Source: Xanthostigma xanthostigma (lineage: Eukaryota; Arthropoda; Insecta; Raphidioptera; Raphidiidae). Taken from it: DNA of 64,000 bases. The translations under genes were made by a program, and so were the position numbers. Shown here piece by piece: positions 1 through 10,626 of this stretch; position 1 is the first letter of the stretch; the number at the start of each line of letters is the position of its first letter. The stretch lies in assembly GCA_963575645.1 (NCBI GenBank), contig OY754470.1:3348001-3412000 (forward strand), read 5' to 3'. The notes beneath the pieces were generated by a model that saw only the letters and a list, made by a program, of their open reading frames with translations, was not told the DNA's origin and made no database searches.

Positions 1-145
1 TCGAAAGCGACGAATAAGTAAAATTTTATCTATTTTTCTTTTAACAAATCAGTATAATTATTATAAACAGTGTCCCTAAACCAACTCAATTGAAGATGAA
101 ACTGATTGACTTATGTGTAAATGATTTGAAATATATTTGTTGCAG

Positions 146-2053
146 ATGTTCTAAATATTTATTTAGTCGATGTGGTATCGGGTTTAGTAATATTTTCTGT
201 TTCACACAAAAGAGTGAAACCACCGTTCCATCTAGTCCATTCCGAAAACTTCTTAGCTTATTCGTACTTCAATGACAAAATGAGACGAACAGAAATAAGC
301 AGTTTAGAGCTATATGAAGGAAAGGAGCAAAAAAACAGCACAGCCTTTAGTTCGCTGGCTCCGCCTTGTTTGCCTCTTGTCGAAAGACAGTCGTACATCA
401 TGCCGGCTATGATCGAGACCATGAAGGAGACGATTACCGAAAAAGGAATCACCAGTAAACATATCTTGAGTGAGTAGTCATAATCGTTAGTGGGATTTCA
501 AACGCTATTCTTACGGGAAATGTTTCTTAGTCTAATTTTGGTGTCTTATATATTATTTGATACTATTTAACAGTGGCATTGAGTAGCGGTGCAATATTGG
601 AGATGCCGTGGATGTTACTCGACACTAGGAGAACATTCATTGCACCGGCAGAAGAAGGTGTCTTGCCGTACATACCGGAACTGCCCATGATGTACGAAGG
701 CATAATTAACTATAATCAATCCATAGCTAGACCCCGTGGAATACAAACTGTACCCAGCGGGCTTGAATCTACATCTTTGGTATTTGTTTATGGCCTTGGT
801 AAGCGATTTAATTTTTAATTATTATCCGCGAAAGAATAGCGAGTGTGCGTAGAGTAATTTTCCTTTATGATTATACCTGAATAATGTAACGAAGAAATTA
901 AAAAAAAAACTCGTCGCTTTCAAGTTTAATAATAGCTGACAGTTGAGCGGTAAGAAAAGTTAGGTTAAAACTTATTAAAATTGAGAAATAGAATTGTTAT
1001 TTTTTTTTCACATTAATAGACCTTTTCATAGTTGAAAACTTTTTGTGCGCATGCCTCAACTTCTGCCATATTTTTCGGGCACTTCTCGTTTTGACAGGTT
1101 AAATAAGAAATATTACTTAAGGAGGTTGAGCCGTTTTACGAAGATAATGAAAAAAATCTGAAATAAAGTTTTTTTAATAGATTTTTTATGACAAAATTTT
1201 CTGTAAAAAATCCAAAATCATTAGGAGATTTATAAAATTAAATATTTAAAAAAACTTTTACATGTAGTCTATGATAAATATGTCAAGCTAGCATGCAAAC
1301 TGTTCATTTTAATTTTTTGCAAATAACCAAATAATGTCAGCACTTCCGAAAACTATCTATGTAAAGCATCGATGTCTTACGCATATTTTAATATTTTTTC
1401 CAATTTAATTAGGAGACTTTTAATCAATAAAAAAAATTATTAAACCTTAGCACTTTTCGATTATGGACTTTTATTCTTGACAGATTTAACAATTTTAACT
1501 GAATTTTCAACTTTTTAATGATTTAATTTTAATTTATATTACTTCTAATTTTTTTTTTCAATTATTTACTGCAAAAAATATGTAAAATACAGATATTTAC
1601 ATACATTTATTTTTTTAACCTAACTTTGTACAAAAAATACAAAAGTTAGTCCATTAAGTATAAAGTACTGAAATAATTAATTAATATTAAAAAAAAATAT
1701 GTATTTATGCCTTTATGACAATAATTTATTGGTATCATCGACTTATAAACTATAAAAGTTCCCATTTAGAATTCGACTTACTTTTGATTGGGACTGTAAC
1801 GGATCAACCTCCTTAAAGAAGTTATTACCAGTTAGTTCATAGCAGGTTATTTTTGTAACATAGGTATGTTTCAATTATCTATTGTTTTGTAGATATTTTC
1901 TATACAAGAGTTTCTCCGTCTAATACATTCGATGTTTTAAAAGAAGATTTCGATCACTATCTGATCACAATGGTGTTAGCGGCATTGATGCTAGCATCTT
2001 ATGTCACGAGGCAGTTTGCCTCACGAAAGGCTCTCAAACAGGCCTGGAAATGA
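146..2053 (+). CDS. EMC1: ER membrane protein complex subunit 1, C-terminal part
   Basis: Three exons, 146-469, 574-798 and 1893-2053, join in frame with GT-AG introns (acceptor tgcag at 141-145, donor gtgagt at 470, donor gtaagc at 799). They encode about 235 residues ending in TGA. The protein matches the EMC1 C-terminus as I know it: the VSHKRVKPPFHLVHSEN segment, SSGAILEMPW followed by a proline-rich IPELPMMYEGIINYNQS stretch, then a membrane helix near LITMVLAALMLASYVTR and a lysine-rich tail. EMC1 is the large single-pass subunit of the ER membrane insertase, with a lumenal beta-propeller domain and a C-terminal membrane anchor. Only the last part is present; the start and upstream exons lie left of base 1. 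The last intron (799-1892) carries a TTAA-site MITE. Identity rests on recalled family sequence and is strong. Confidence 0.93.
1121..1812. mobile_element. TTAA-site MITE, copy 1 (EMC1 intron)
   Basis: A 692-bp AT-rich element with no ORF. Its terminal inverted repeats begin GGAGGTTGA(G/T)CCGTT and it is flanked by TTAA on both sides (1117-1120 and 1813-1816). A second copy in inverted orientation lies at 13567-14263. A TTAA duplication suggests mobilisation by a piggyBac-like transposase, although these ends do not match the classical piggyBac terminus. Confidence 0.82.
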
Positions 2054-3587
2054 TATGCACTTTCTACTAGGTACAATCATTAATATTTTAATGCAAAACA
2101 TTATTATAATTGCCGGACGATTCACGCAAACATTTTTTTTTTCAACAGCGAATTTTTTGGGCTGTCAGCATAGAACTGAACGAAACGCGACAAGAAACAA
2201 AACAGTGCCATTTTTATCACAACGCGGGAAAAACGCGTCCTTTTAATATCGACATAGTATGTAAAATTTCGAAATTCTTTAAAATATTCATTTATTGTAA
2301 AGAAAAATATACATAATTTAATTTTCTGTTAGCTGCTGGAGGTTGAGAATTATTCACACGGAACTATTGATTATAATCGATGGCTTTAATTTTTTGTCAA
2401 AATCGACTTTCAAAATTTCAAAAATGAGTTGGTTTAGTTAATTTTTTTTACGTTACAGACTTTATTGTATTTTACACAATACCGCAATTTACTACAATAA
2501 GAAATTCTTAATCTAGAACACCTCTTTTATCTGGAATTATTTAAACAATGGTATAGAAGTTCCCATTCTGATTTGACAGATGCCCCAGGTATAGAACAGT
2601 ATTTTACTAAAGAAAGTAACAAAAGTGGCCGCTAGTCAATCTGTCTAATCTAATGAGACCATAAGAAGGCCAATTTAACAATTTTTTAATTACACCAATC
2701 GATCAAAATCGATAACACCGTTTTTAGCTCTCCACTTCTATTAGCTATTTACAATAACGAGAATCATTTAAATTTTTGTCGCGTTTCATTTTCTTCGGCA
2801 GGCCGAATGGCTTAGATTGAATTTATAGTTAAAATTTAGAATTTGTACAATTTTCTTGAAAATCACTGATTTTAGTTTAAATTCTATTTTAAAATTATGG
2901 CTACAATAATTAATAATACCTACTTATACATAATATATGTATGTGATGTCCTTCTACACCGTAAAAATGTAAGTACTGTCGTTTGTTTTGTAGACGTATA
3001 CTTTATATAAATTTGTCTGAAAAATAGTAATAACTAGAGGTATGCAAGTACTGGTCAACTAATTGATTTCTGTCTTCAAATCAAATTGAAAAAAAAAAAG
3101 AACACCCGAAAGATTATTCATTTCGATTAATAAACAAAGGAACAACATATTGTTGGTTGTTCATCTGCTATTTGCTGTGTCGAATAAAGAGAGAAGAAAT
3201 TAAGAAAATTCACACACCTAGTAATAACCGATTTTTCATACAAATTGTGCCTTGGAATAAAATTGTATAGTATTAATACTTTTATTGAACTTACGTAAAT
3301 TATAAATTGATATTCTTGAATCGGAGTTTTTAAAAAAAGTAATTTTTCTTTATTAAAAAATGTTTGTGTAAATTTTCCAGATTTTCATTGTTAATTTATC
3401 CTCAAGGGGCACATAAGTCGTTACAACATTTGTACGTTTCTTTTATAGTATTAATTTTTCAAAGCTGCAATAAATTTCGGTTCGAATCTAAAAGTACTCA
3501 AACAGTTCGTCGCGTTTTAGCTAATTATTTAAATTAAAATGTACATATTATGCGTTCATAACAGTATGTTCCTACCTTTCTGCGAAT
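2054..3587. other. EMC1 3' flank, no gene seen
   Basis: AT-rich non-coding sequence after the EMC1 stop. I see only short chance ORFs and A/T homopolymers, no exon with splice signals and no clear repeat end. Part of the first 300 bases is presumably EMC1 3' UTR. Confidence 0.5.
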
Positions 3588-3758
3588 GGTAATATCGGCA
3601 CCGTCACGCGCAGTAGCTAAAACGAAACTGTTTTGTATCGGTTTTGTGCGCATGCGTCGACTTTGCTCTGTTTTGCGGCATAAGACAGTTTTAGAACCGT
3701 TCTAGTCTTGGTTGGAATACGTTTTAGCTCTGCGCATGACTGTGACGATAATATCACC
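3588..3758. repeat. Short inverted-repeat element
   Basis: About 170 bp with imperfect arms of about 37 bp. The left arm runs GGTAATATCGGCACCGTC and on through GCGCAGTAGCTAAAACG; the right arm is its inverse. The GCGCAG-AGCTAAAACG core also occurs in the palindromic element at 15165-15304, so the two are related. Target duplication not resolved. Confidence 0.6.
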
Positions 3759-4080
3759 TTTCGAAGAGAAGTTGGAAAAGAGCTAATATCACCGCTTAAT
3801 TTCATAAAACGATTTGAGCACTTCAAAAGATTCGAAAATTTAGATGTTTTTATTATTTACGTTACGTTTATCGACGGACCATGTACAGTAAATATCCGAA
3901 AATTATTAATTGCTTTGTCTTGCCGACGTAAGTTTTCAAACGAAGTTAGTAGAATGTAGACTTACCCCTTAGTTTTTAACAAATGAGCTCAGACAAAATT
4001 ATGCGCATTATGTTAATTATAGTTTTTTAAAGACTCATTTTTCAATTAGCTAACAATCAAAGTGCCAACGTGGAGCGAAT

Positions 4081-4467
4081 CTTTGACTATTTAATATAGA
4101 AATGGACCAGCAAAGCTAACTTCACACTTGTTGTCGAGACATCTAGCGACAAGATGTTCCAATGGCGGCCAAGCTAAGAACTAAAATGGCGTTGCTATGG
4201 GTACGTCATGAGTTAACTTACAACCCACATAAATTTCAAAGTAAATCTGATTTTCTAAAAATACTCAATTACAACAAAACACTAACCACAATAACCAGAT
4301 CCCACACAGAGAAAAACGACTATACAGTTTTATAACTCCCGCTTCTTTGGAACGTTGAGTGACGTCCAATGTACAAAAAAAGTTAAGATGTTACCGACGA
4401 TTGTTTTATATTGCTATTATTAAAAAAGGAGGTGCAGCTAGCTGTCCATTTCTATTAATAGTCAAAG
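4081..4467. repeat. MITE-like element with about 27-bp terminal inverted repeats
   Basis: The left end CTTTGACTATTTAATATAG and the inverse of the right end CTTTGACTATTAATAGAAAT both run on into AAATGGAC. About 390 bp long, no coding capacity. I could not fix the target duplication. Confidence 0.55.
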
Positions 4468-4879
4468 TTTTGAATATAGCGTACTGCCATTTACGTACTT
4501 ATAGCACAAATAATATTTAGCGACTACAATGCGATTTAACCACCTACTCGAAAATTTTCGTTCGAACAGCAAGTGCTCGATGCGCGTTTGTTTACCATTC
4601 GAAGGCTTTGTGTATTTCAGCAAACAGTGTACGGCCTTACGCTGTTGGTAGCTACATTTGACGATTAATCGCACAATCGTAATACGAAAAGTTGTATGTG
4701 TGCGTTGGCCCTAAGATATTTAAAATTTCATCTGTACTAGACCGTCTTTGTTTATTTGCTAAATAGAATATGTTTTAATTGAAAACATTTTTCTTATGTG
4801 TTTGTAATAAAAAAATGCATTTTATAGTGAAACTTAATCATCGTAAAAAAATCAATTTGTTAAGAGTATGTAATTATAA

Positions 4880-5256
4880 ATACCCCCTGCACTCTTCATC
4901 TCGCCTAAAAACGGTCACAGCTCCCCCGACGCTAGTTTTAAAGCTAAATGGTTTCGAGTAAGCGCCAAATAAAGGACCAAGAATCACACTACGATTCTAT
5001 AGGCGAAACATTGCAAAAAAAATCTTGAAAAACTTCCTTTTAAAAACAAATAGGTATAAATACGTAATCTTTCAGATTTAGCCAAACCTTTTTTTTTTTC
5101 AAAAAAAAAAAAATCATCTGTATAATCTGTAGTGTGCTTCTTGGTTTTTTATTTGGCGTTTAGCTAAACCCTTTAGCTTTAAAAATAGCGCCAGGAGGAG
5201 CTGTAACCATTTTTAGACGAGAGGAAAGGATTTGAGATGAAAAGTGCAGGGGATGT
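4880..5256. repeat. Foldback element, arms about 130 bp
   Basis: The left arm (TACCCCCTGCACTCTTCATC onward, through GCGCCAAATAAA) is inverted at the right, ending in GTGCAGGGGATGTT. The spacer is A/T homopolymer-rich. Non-coding. Confidence 0.6.
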
Positions 5257-5656
5257 TTGTAAGTAGTATATACTCTTTATAGATTTTTAATAAATGAATC
5301 AGGAAGCGTTTAATTTAAAAAAAAATTATTATTTTTACTTTCTTTTGTATAAAAATGTGGATTTATAATATTATGTACATTGTAAAGTATTTTAAAATGA
5401 TTTATGATTCCCGCAATTTCAAAGATTAAATAATATTATTATGACACCGCCTTAAAAGAACTTTAAAGACACGTTCCAGCGTGAAAACAGTTGTATCCTT
5501 TTTTGTCAGGCCCGTAGCCAGGTCCAAATCGTAGTACGCGCAAATAAGAATGAATGACGGGCGAGATTATGTAACAACAAAATTGTTTCAATAAGTGTGA
5601 TTGTAAAAAAAACTTCTATACTAAAATCATACAAGGGACTTGCTAGTAGGGGCATC

Positions 5657-5755
5657 ATTTGAAATATGATTGTTGAAATAAGAAGACAACAAATAATTAA
5701 CCAATTATTGGCAAATTATTTGTTGACTTGTTATTTCAACAATCATATTTCAAAT
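5657..5755. repeat. Near-perfect hairpin, arms about 42 bp
   Basis: The arm ATTTGAAATATGATTGTTGA continues to about 5697 and is inverted from about 5714 to 5755, with a loop of about 15 nt. It sits in non-coding sequence. Confidence 0.6.
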
Positions 5756-6022
5756 TTTCGAAAACAAACAAATATTTGTTTAGTTCTCTAGAAAAAGAAA
5801 TTTAATTTTTACGTCTGTTTTCTACAAATAGACAAGTGAAGTTGCAAGTAGCGGTGTCATTTTTTTTTATTTTCTTTTTTTGTATGTACTTTATGTGTAA
5901 TATTTGTTCATAATATTGTTGTTTAATAAAAACAAACTTGTATAAAATGTTTACATTTTTTTTTTCGTTCACGTCTTCTATACCAACCACTAACCATAAT
6001 ATTAAAAAAAATCGACACTTTT

Positions 6023-6330
6023 AAAGTGAAACTTTTATTCTATCGCCCCGAATTTTTCTGGCCGTCTGTTGCATGTCGTATTACAGGCGGAGTAGGGGTA
6101 AAGTGAAAGGCGCTCGGTCGAGCAGCCAAGGTCAATATGGCGGCGCCCATGATTAGCATCAGCTGACCATGTAGTATGTATAACACATAGTCAGTCTGTC
6201 ATGCGGGCAAGTGCTGTACAGTGTTTACATGTTTTTATTCGTGTATTCATGTGAATATTGTTGTTTATAACTAATCGTGATGGATAAGTGTCTACAATCC
6301 AACGCCTACAATCCAATAAAAGTTTCACTT
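6023..6330. repeat. MITE-like element, AAGTGAAACTTTTATT ends
   Basis: AAAGTGAAACTTTTATT at the left is repeated inverted at the right (AATAAAAGTTTCACTT), bounding about 305 bp of somewhat GC-richer non-coding sequence. Confidence 0.55.
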
Positions 6331-6727
6331 GCGTCGTGGTTTCTTAAAACCACACAACTGTTTTTTATTTTCTTATATTTTGTATTTTTATGTGAGAAAT
6401 AAAAGTGACATCTATTGGGATTTGAAATATGGCCGGAGTTTAGACCAAGTGTAATATTGAATCCGCCATTTTCATATATATAGTAACCAACTTTTAGACA
6501 TTCGCGAATGCCGATATTCGCACAAAAGAATTAATTGAAAAATTTAAGTGTATATTTATTAATTACAATTAGCAACTAACAAAAAACAAGATACAATCGT
6601 CTCGAGTCCCCTTTATGTAGTATTGGAAAGAGAATATTCATTTTTATTACATAATTTTATTTATAATATTACAGGACATAATATAAAGATTTTTACTTTT
6701 TATAAAGAATAAATGAAGATAATTATT

Positions 6728-7891
6728 TCACATGTTTCCAGCGAAAGGGTTGACGCTGTCCAATGTTTTCAAAAATGTTTCTGCATTTATTTTAAATTCA
6801 TCGGTCATTGTTTTTACTTTTTTTTGCATATCACTTAAGCCCGCATCAAATAAAGCAGTAACGTCGTTAACTTTCGTCATCATATCGGTAAAGAGCTTTT
6901 CTAAAGGTCCTTGGGGTGGATGCAAAGACGATGTATCAGCGAACAAATTACGATCGTCGATAATTGGTGATGACTGCACACTTAGCATCACCTGCACAAT
7001 AAGAGATATGATGTTAATTAGTGTGTAAGTATAACATCGCCAGCAATTTGAATTTGCCGCCCCACGTATGATCTAATTTTATTCACTGTTCCAAAATTAA
7101 AAAAAAAGTTATGGATATTCGTCAATTAGCATATCGTCGTTGGTTCTGTAATACCTCTTATGTGCAAAAAGTAAAATTTGCAGGAAAGGCCAAAAAGTGG
7201 TTATTTCAGCAATGGATGGTAAGAACTAGCAATTTCAGAGGTATATTACTAATTCATACTTATCTTCACTATACGTGTTTAATTAAGGCGAAGTATTTTC
7301 TTAAAAAATATTTAACATTAATTTCGGATTTATTGGCACATGGGATGAATTATTTGATACAACTTTTCACATAAGAGTTACTTCCCTTTGTTGGTTACTG
7401 TAAAATTAATTTGGAAGTATTACTAGTGTATAGAGCTCCGTTTCCTGAATCTTTTCATTTAAAAAACGTAAAATCTGCCAATTGTACACATAAGAGCTAT
7501 TACAGAACCAACGACGATATAGGAAAATATACTCTTATAGTTGGTCGGACTTATTTTTTTATTTTTATAAATTGTAATGGCCTGGTCCGGCTTCGCCCGA
7601 ATTTATAGATTGCCGCCATTTTTTCGTCGACTTACGTTGCAAAATCGGTCTCCACGAAAAGCGCTTTTATTTTAACGCGATAATATATAGCCTATGTCCA
7701 TCCTGAAGGTCCATGCTAAATATTGGTGAAAAAATTTTTGAAATCGGATGAGTCGGATATAAAAAAAACACAAAATTCGCAGTCTCTTTGTAATATTAGT
7801 ATAGATATAGATTAAATAATTTGGAAAATGTGTAAAAACTTACCTGAAAAATTAATACAAAAGCCAATGCCCAAGCAGCACATTGCTTCAT
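6728..7891 (-). CDS. Small secreted helical protein, function unknown
   Basis: Two exons on the minus strand. Exon 1 (7891-7844) encodes MKQCAAWALAFVLIFQ, a typical signal-peptide start, and ends in CAG before donor GTAAGT. Exon 2 (6991-6728) follows acceptor TTGTGCAG in phase 0. The predicted product is 103 residues: a secretion signal of about 24 residues (VMLSVQSS just before the mature part), then a helix-prone, charged segment (LEKLFTDMMTKVNDVTALFD, then a lysine-rich stretch) that could form amphipathic helices, ending NPFAGNM. There are no cysteines in the mature part, so it is not a disulfide-stabilised defence peptide or odorant-binding protein. I do not recognise the family; an apolipophorin-like lipid-surface helix is only a guess. 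The intron (6992-7843) contains a foldback and a Helitron-like remnant. Confidence 0.72.
7131..7520. repeat. Foldback element in intron of the secreted-protein gene
   Basis: ATATCGTCGTTGGTTCTGTA at the left is inverted at 7501-7520 (TACAGAACCAACGACGATAT). Similarity continues inward through a CTCTTATGTG block. Non-coding. Confidence 0.6.
7560..7810 (-). mobile_element. Helitron-like or related interspersed remnant
   Basis: Read on the minus strand this begins near ATCTATACTAATATTACAAA and ends in a segment rich in GGGCGAAGCC-type words (CCGGCTTCGCCCG on +). It shares the TATAGCCTAT block with the element at 21689-22012. The 3' end is decayed, so the class is tentative. Confidence 0.4.
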
Positions 7892-9375
7892 TTTGTAGGA
7901 TAGATATTTGTGTATGTTATAAAAATAAAAATTATTATTGAATCTGTACTTAGGTCGTTCCTTCGAGAGACTGAGGATACTTTAGAGATGATTATCAATT
8001 TTATTCAATTAATAGATTAAAATGAGTGCGAAACAATGTGAACATATTATTTCGAACTTATTGTTAAAGTTTAGGGTGTTGACATCAGTTGCGAACACTG
8101 CTATATGAACGATCACTAGTATTTGCTTGTCGTGGTCTTTAAAAGAGAAAAATGGGAACACAAGAGTGAAGTTGTCTCTACATGTAGGCGGCCATTTTCG
8201 TCTTACTTTCCGAGCTCCTGATTGGTTCACTTTTCTACCTTGAAGTTGCTTGCGATATTTTGCAATTCGATCAATGTATATCACGACTAATATAATACTG
8301 ATAAATATATACGGCACTTGATATACCCAATATATTTTTTAAAATTATGCTCCTGTGAGTTTTAATTCATCTCCAATCGGCCTATGACTGACTCTGATTT
8401 CAAATAAGTCAAGAGATTTAGAATGGAAAAACATATTGTACTTTTCTACATATATGTGTTAAATAGAATAATTTTACTCGTTTTTAAAGCGTACGAAAAT
8501 TGCAAACGCAATTGTTATTTTTTTTTAAATAAATAAATAATTAATAATTATATGGCCAAGTATCCGCAACGGTGTCTTGCACCCAATAAAAATTTGAATA
8601 GTAACACTTGAATACATAACAAATAAGATGATGATATATTTTTAGTTGGAATAATGACGACAATGTTTGTTTTCAAAATGTTTTAAAATTTAAACACCTA
8701 TAAAAACAGGATATTCAAAGTGCAGACTAAGACAATCTAGTATTTTCTAGCGCAAAGATTCTCAAATTTATTTGTCCTACTGCCCTCTTTTCAGAAAAAA
8801 TAATTCAATGTCTCCTCAGAAATCTATTTTCGTTCTATTATACTCAAAGATATTTCTACGTATGAAATGTAGTAAAAAAAGACATCGTAAATTGAAAGAT
8901 GAGTTATGTTATAATTTCCATTGTGGGTGTTTTTATTTGGAAAATAAAATAATTACTACGAATTTGACTGTATTTTATGCAACAGATTAAACATGTACGA
9001 CGGTTTTTCAAAAATTTTCTTCTTTCTTTTTGCTTCAATCGTCCCCGATTACTTTCGAGGATAATTCCCCCCTTCGATTGCTCCACAAAGCCAATAGATT
9101 TTGTCAGCACCATTTAAAGGGCTTTAACTTGGTACGGGGCAGTTGTCCCTACTGGCGGCGAAACGACTTTTTCAGAGTGAGGGGTATAATACACTCACGA
9201 TAATTTATGAAAACTACATTTTAAGATGGGGGGGGGGGCTTACAATTCGACGGCTAGTCCATTACTCGGAAAACATTTAGTTTTATTATCTAAACCACAT
9301 AACAGGTATTTTTCATTTTCGGATGGACACATGTATTAATAATTTAATTCATTAATGAAAATACGTACTTCATAT
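7892..9375. other. Intergenic, no supported gene
   Basis: Between the secreted-protein gene and MED4. It contains the probable upstream region of the minus-strand secreted gene, a G run at 9227-9238 and AT-rich sequence. A 102-codon minus-strand ORF at 8009-8317 starts with a hydrophobic segment but has no other gene signal. Confidence 0.5.
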
Positions 9376-10401
9376 TTATTGTGAATCGCTCGAAGAACTG
9401 CTACTTGAATCTGTAGACATGACTTCAACATCTTCGTTGTCTTGCTTATGATTCCGTGTGTCCATTGGAACACTACCTTGGCCAACGCTCATGTGGATTT
9501 CGCCAGACGGATGCCAGGCAAACTGGTTCTGGGACGCAGGTATTTCTGTAAGAAACAAACAAGTATCACCATAAAATAACCATTTTACATATAACTCAAT
9601 CGATCAAACAAGTCAGCTGCAAATTATTATAAGCAGGGAGTCTAGAGGAGGGGTTCTTCTTCAGCTGAACAGTAATTACGGATCCAAAATCGAAATAAAA
9701 TTACTAGTTAGCTGTATTGCTATACGAAAGAAAATGTATTTACCTCCACCGGATGGAAGGCCAGTTCTGTGCAAATCGGACAAATTATTTTGTTGTGGTA
9801 ATAAATGTCCATTAATTGGATCACCGAGTCTTCCTAAAAAGCCACACCGCATTTCCAAATCTGTTGGATACGGTCTCCTTGGATCACCTTGCTGCCACGT
9901 TAACGGTGCACAAACTGCGTTTGAAGCACTAATTCTATGCGCAAACTTTATTAGTTCTTCAGAAGGTACTGGTTTCTTATTTGCTCGAGTTATGGAATTC
10001 AATTTCTGCCTGGCTTGAAATATCGCTGTTGCTAATATTTGTTCGGCTTCTTTGAGTTGAGACTGTAAGTTATTTATTTCTTGATCTTGGCGCTCAACTT
10101 CAGTTTTAACTGTGTCCATTTTCTGTTCAATTTTTGCCTGTTCCGATGCAAGCTTCAAAGTATCCTTTAATTGTTTATCTTTTGAAACTAGAAGTTCCGT
10201 TAACTGAGCATACTCTGGGCCTGACAGTTTGAGATTTTTTGGTGCAATAGCATTTTCAATTAGTTCTCTAAAATGCAATTCAGATTACAAATAAAATACT
10301 TGGCATTTTGCGACATAAAATTAAAATTCTTACTTAGATATTAGTTCTATGTCATCAATTATTAATAATAGTTTCTCCTCTGTACTTAAATTTGCTGCCA
10401 T
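9376..10401 (-). CDS. MED4: Mediator complex subunit 4
   Basis: Three exons on the minus strand, 10401-10334, 10267-9744 and 9545-9376, join in frame to give 253 residues (human MED4 is 270). MED4 is a middle-module subunit of Mediator, the nuclear coactivator bridging transcription factors and RNA polymerase II. Diagnostic features: an N-terminal ELIE segment; a coiled coil through QDQEINNLQSQLKEAEQILA; the conserved block FAHRISASNAVCAPLTW followed by QQGDPRRPYPTDLEMRCG; and the acidic/serine tail EDVEVMSTDSSSSSSSDSQ. The start ATG follows a short leader and faces FARSB head to head across 225 bp. An AATAAA overlaps the stop (CAA TAA ATA). All splice junctions keep frame, so the gene looks intact. 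Confidence 0.96.
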
Positions 10402-10626
10402 CGTCTTGTTTAATAATATAACCTCAATTATCTTTTGACATATTCTATGGAGGGTAGAGTACCCTCCATAACAGATTCGAAGGAGACAGAAGTCTATAGA
10501 TTATATAAAAAAATTGCAAGTCAATGGTAAACCACGTTTTAGAAACATAACCTGTAAACGTACGTCAAAAGAGCCGGATTCGTAAAATTTATTGCATCAT
10601 TTGTAGTAGAATTCAGTATTATAAAA
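10402..10626. promoter_or_regulatory. MED4/FARSB divergent promoter region
   Basis: Only 225 bp separate the two ATGs, so both 5' UTRs and a shared bidirectional promoter must lie here. It contains a perfect palindromic stem TATGGAGGGTA-GAG-TACCCTCCATA at 10446-10470. No TATA box is evident, as expected for housekeeping genes. Confidence 0.65.
10446..10470. repeat. Perfect 11-bp inverted repeat in the shared promoter
   Basis: TATGGAGGGTA, 3-nt spacer GAG, then its exact complement. It lies 44 bp from the MED4 ATG and 156 bp from the FARSB ATG. It could be a dimeric factor site or an RNA hairpin in the MED4 leader; function unknown. Confidence 0.6.

Noticed and set aside
8009-8317. 102-codon minus-strand ORF with an N-terminal hydrophobic stretch
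   Set aside because: No splice or polyadenylation signals tie it to a gene; it runs through GGCGGCCATTTT-type non-coding sequence and I recognise no family.
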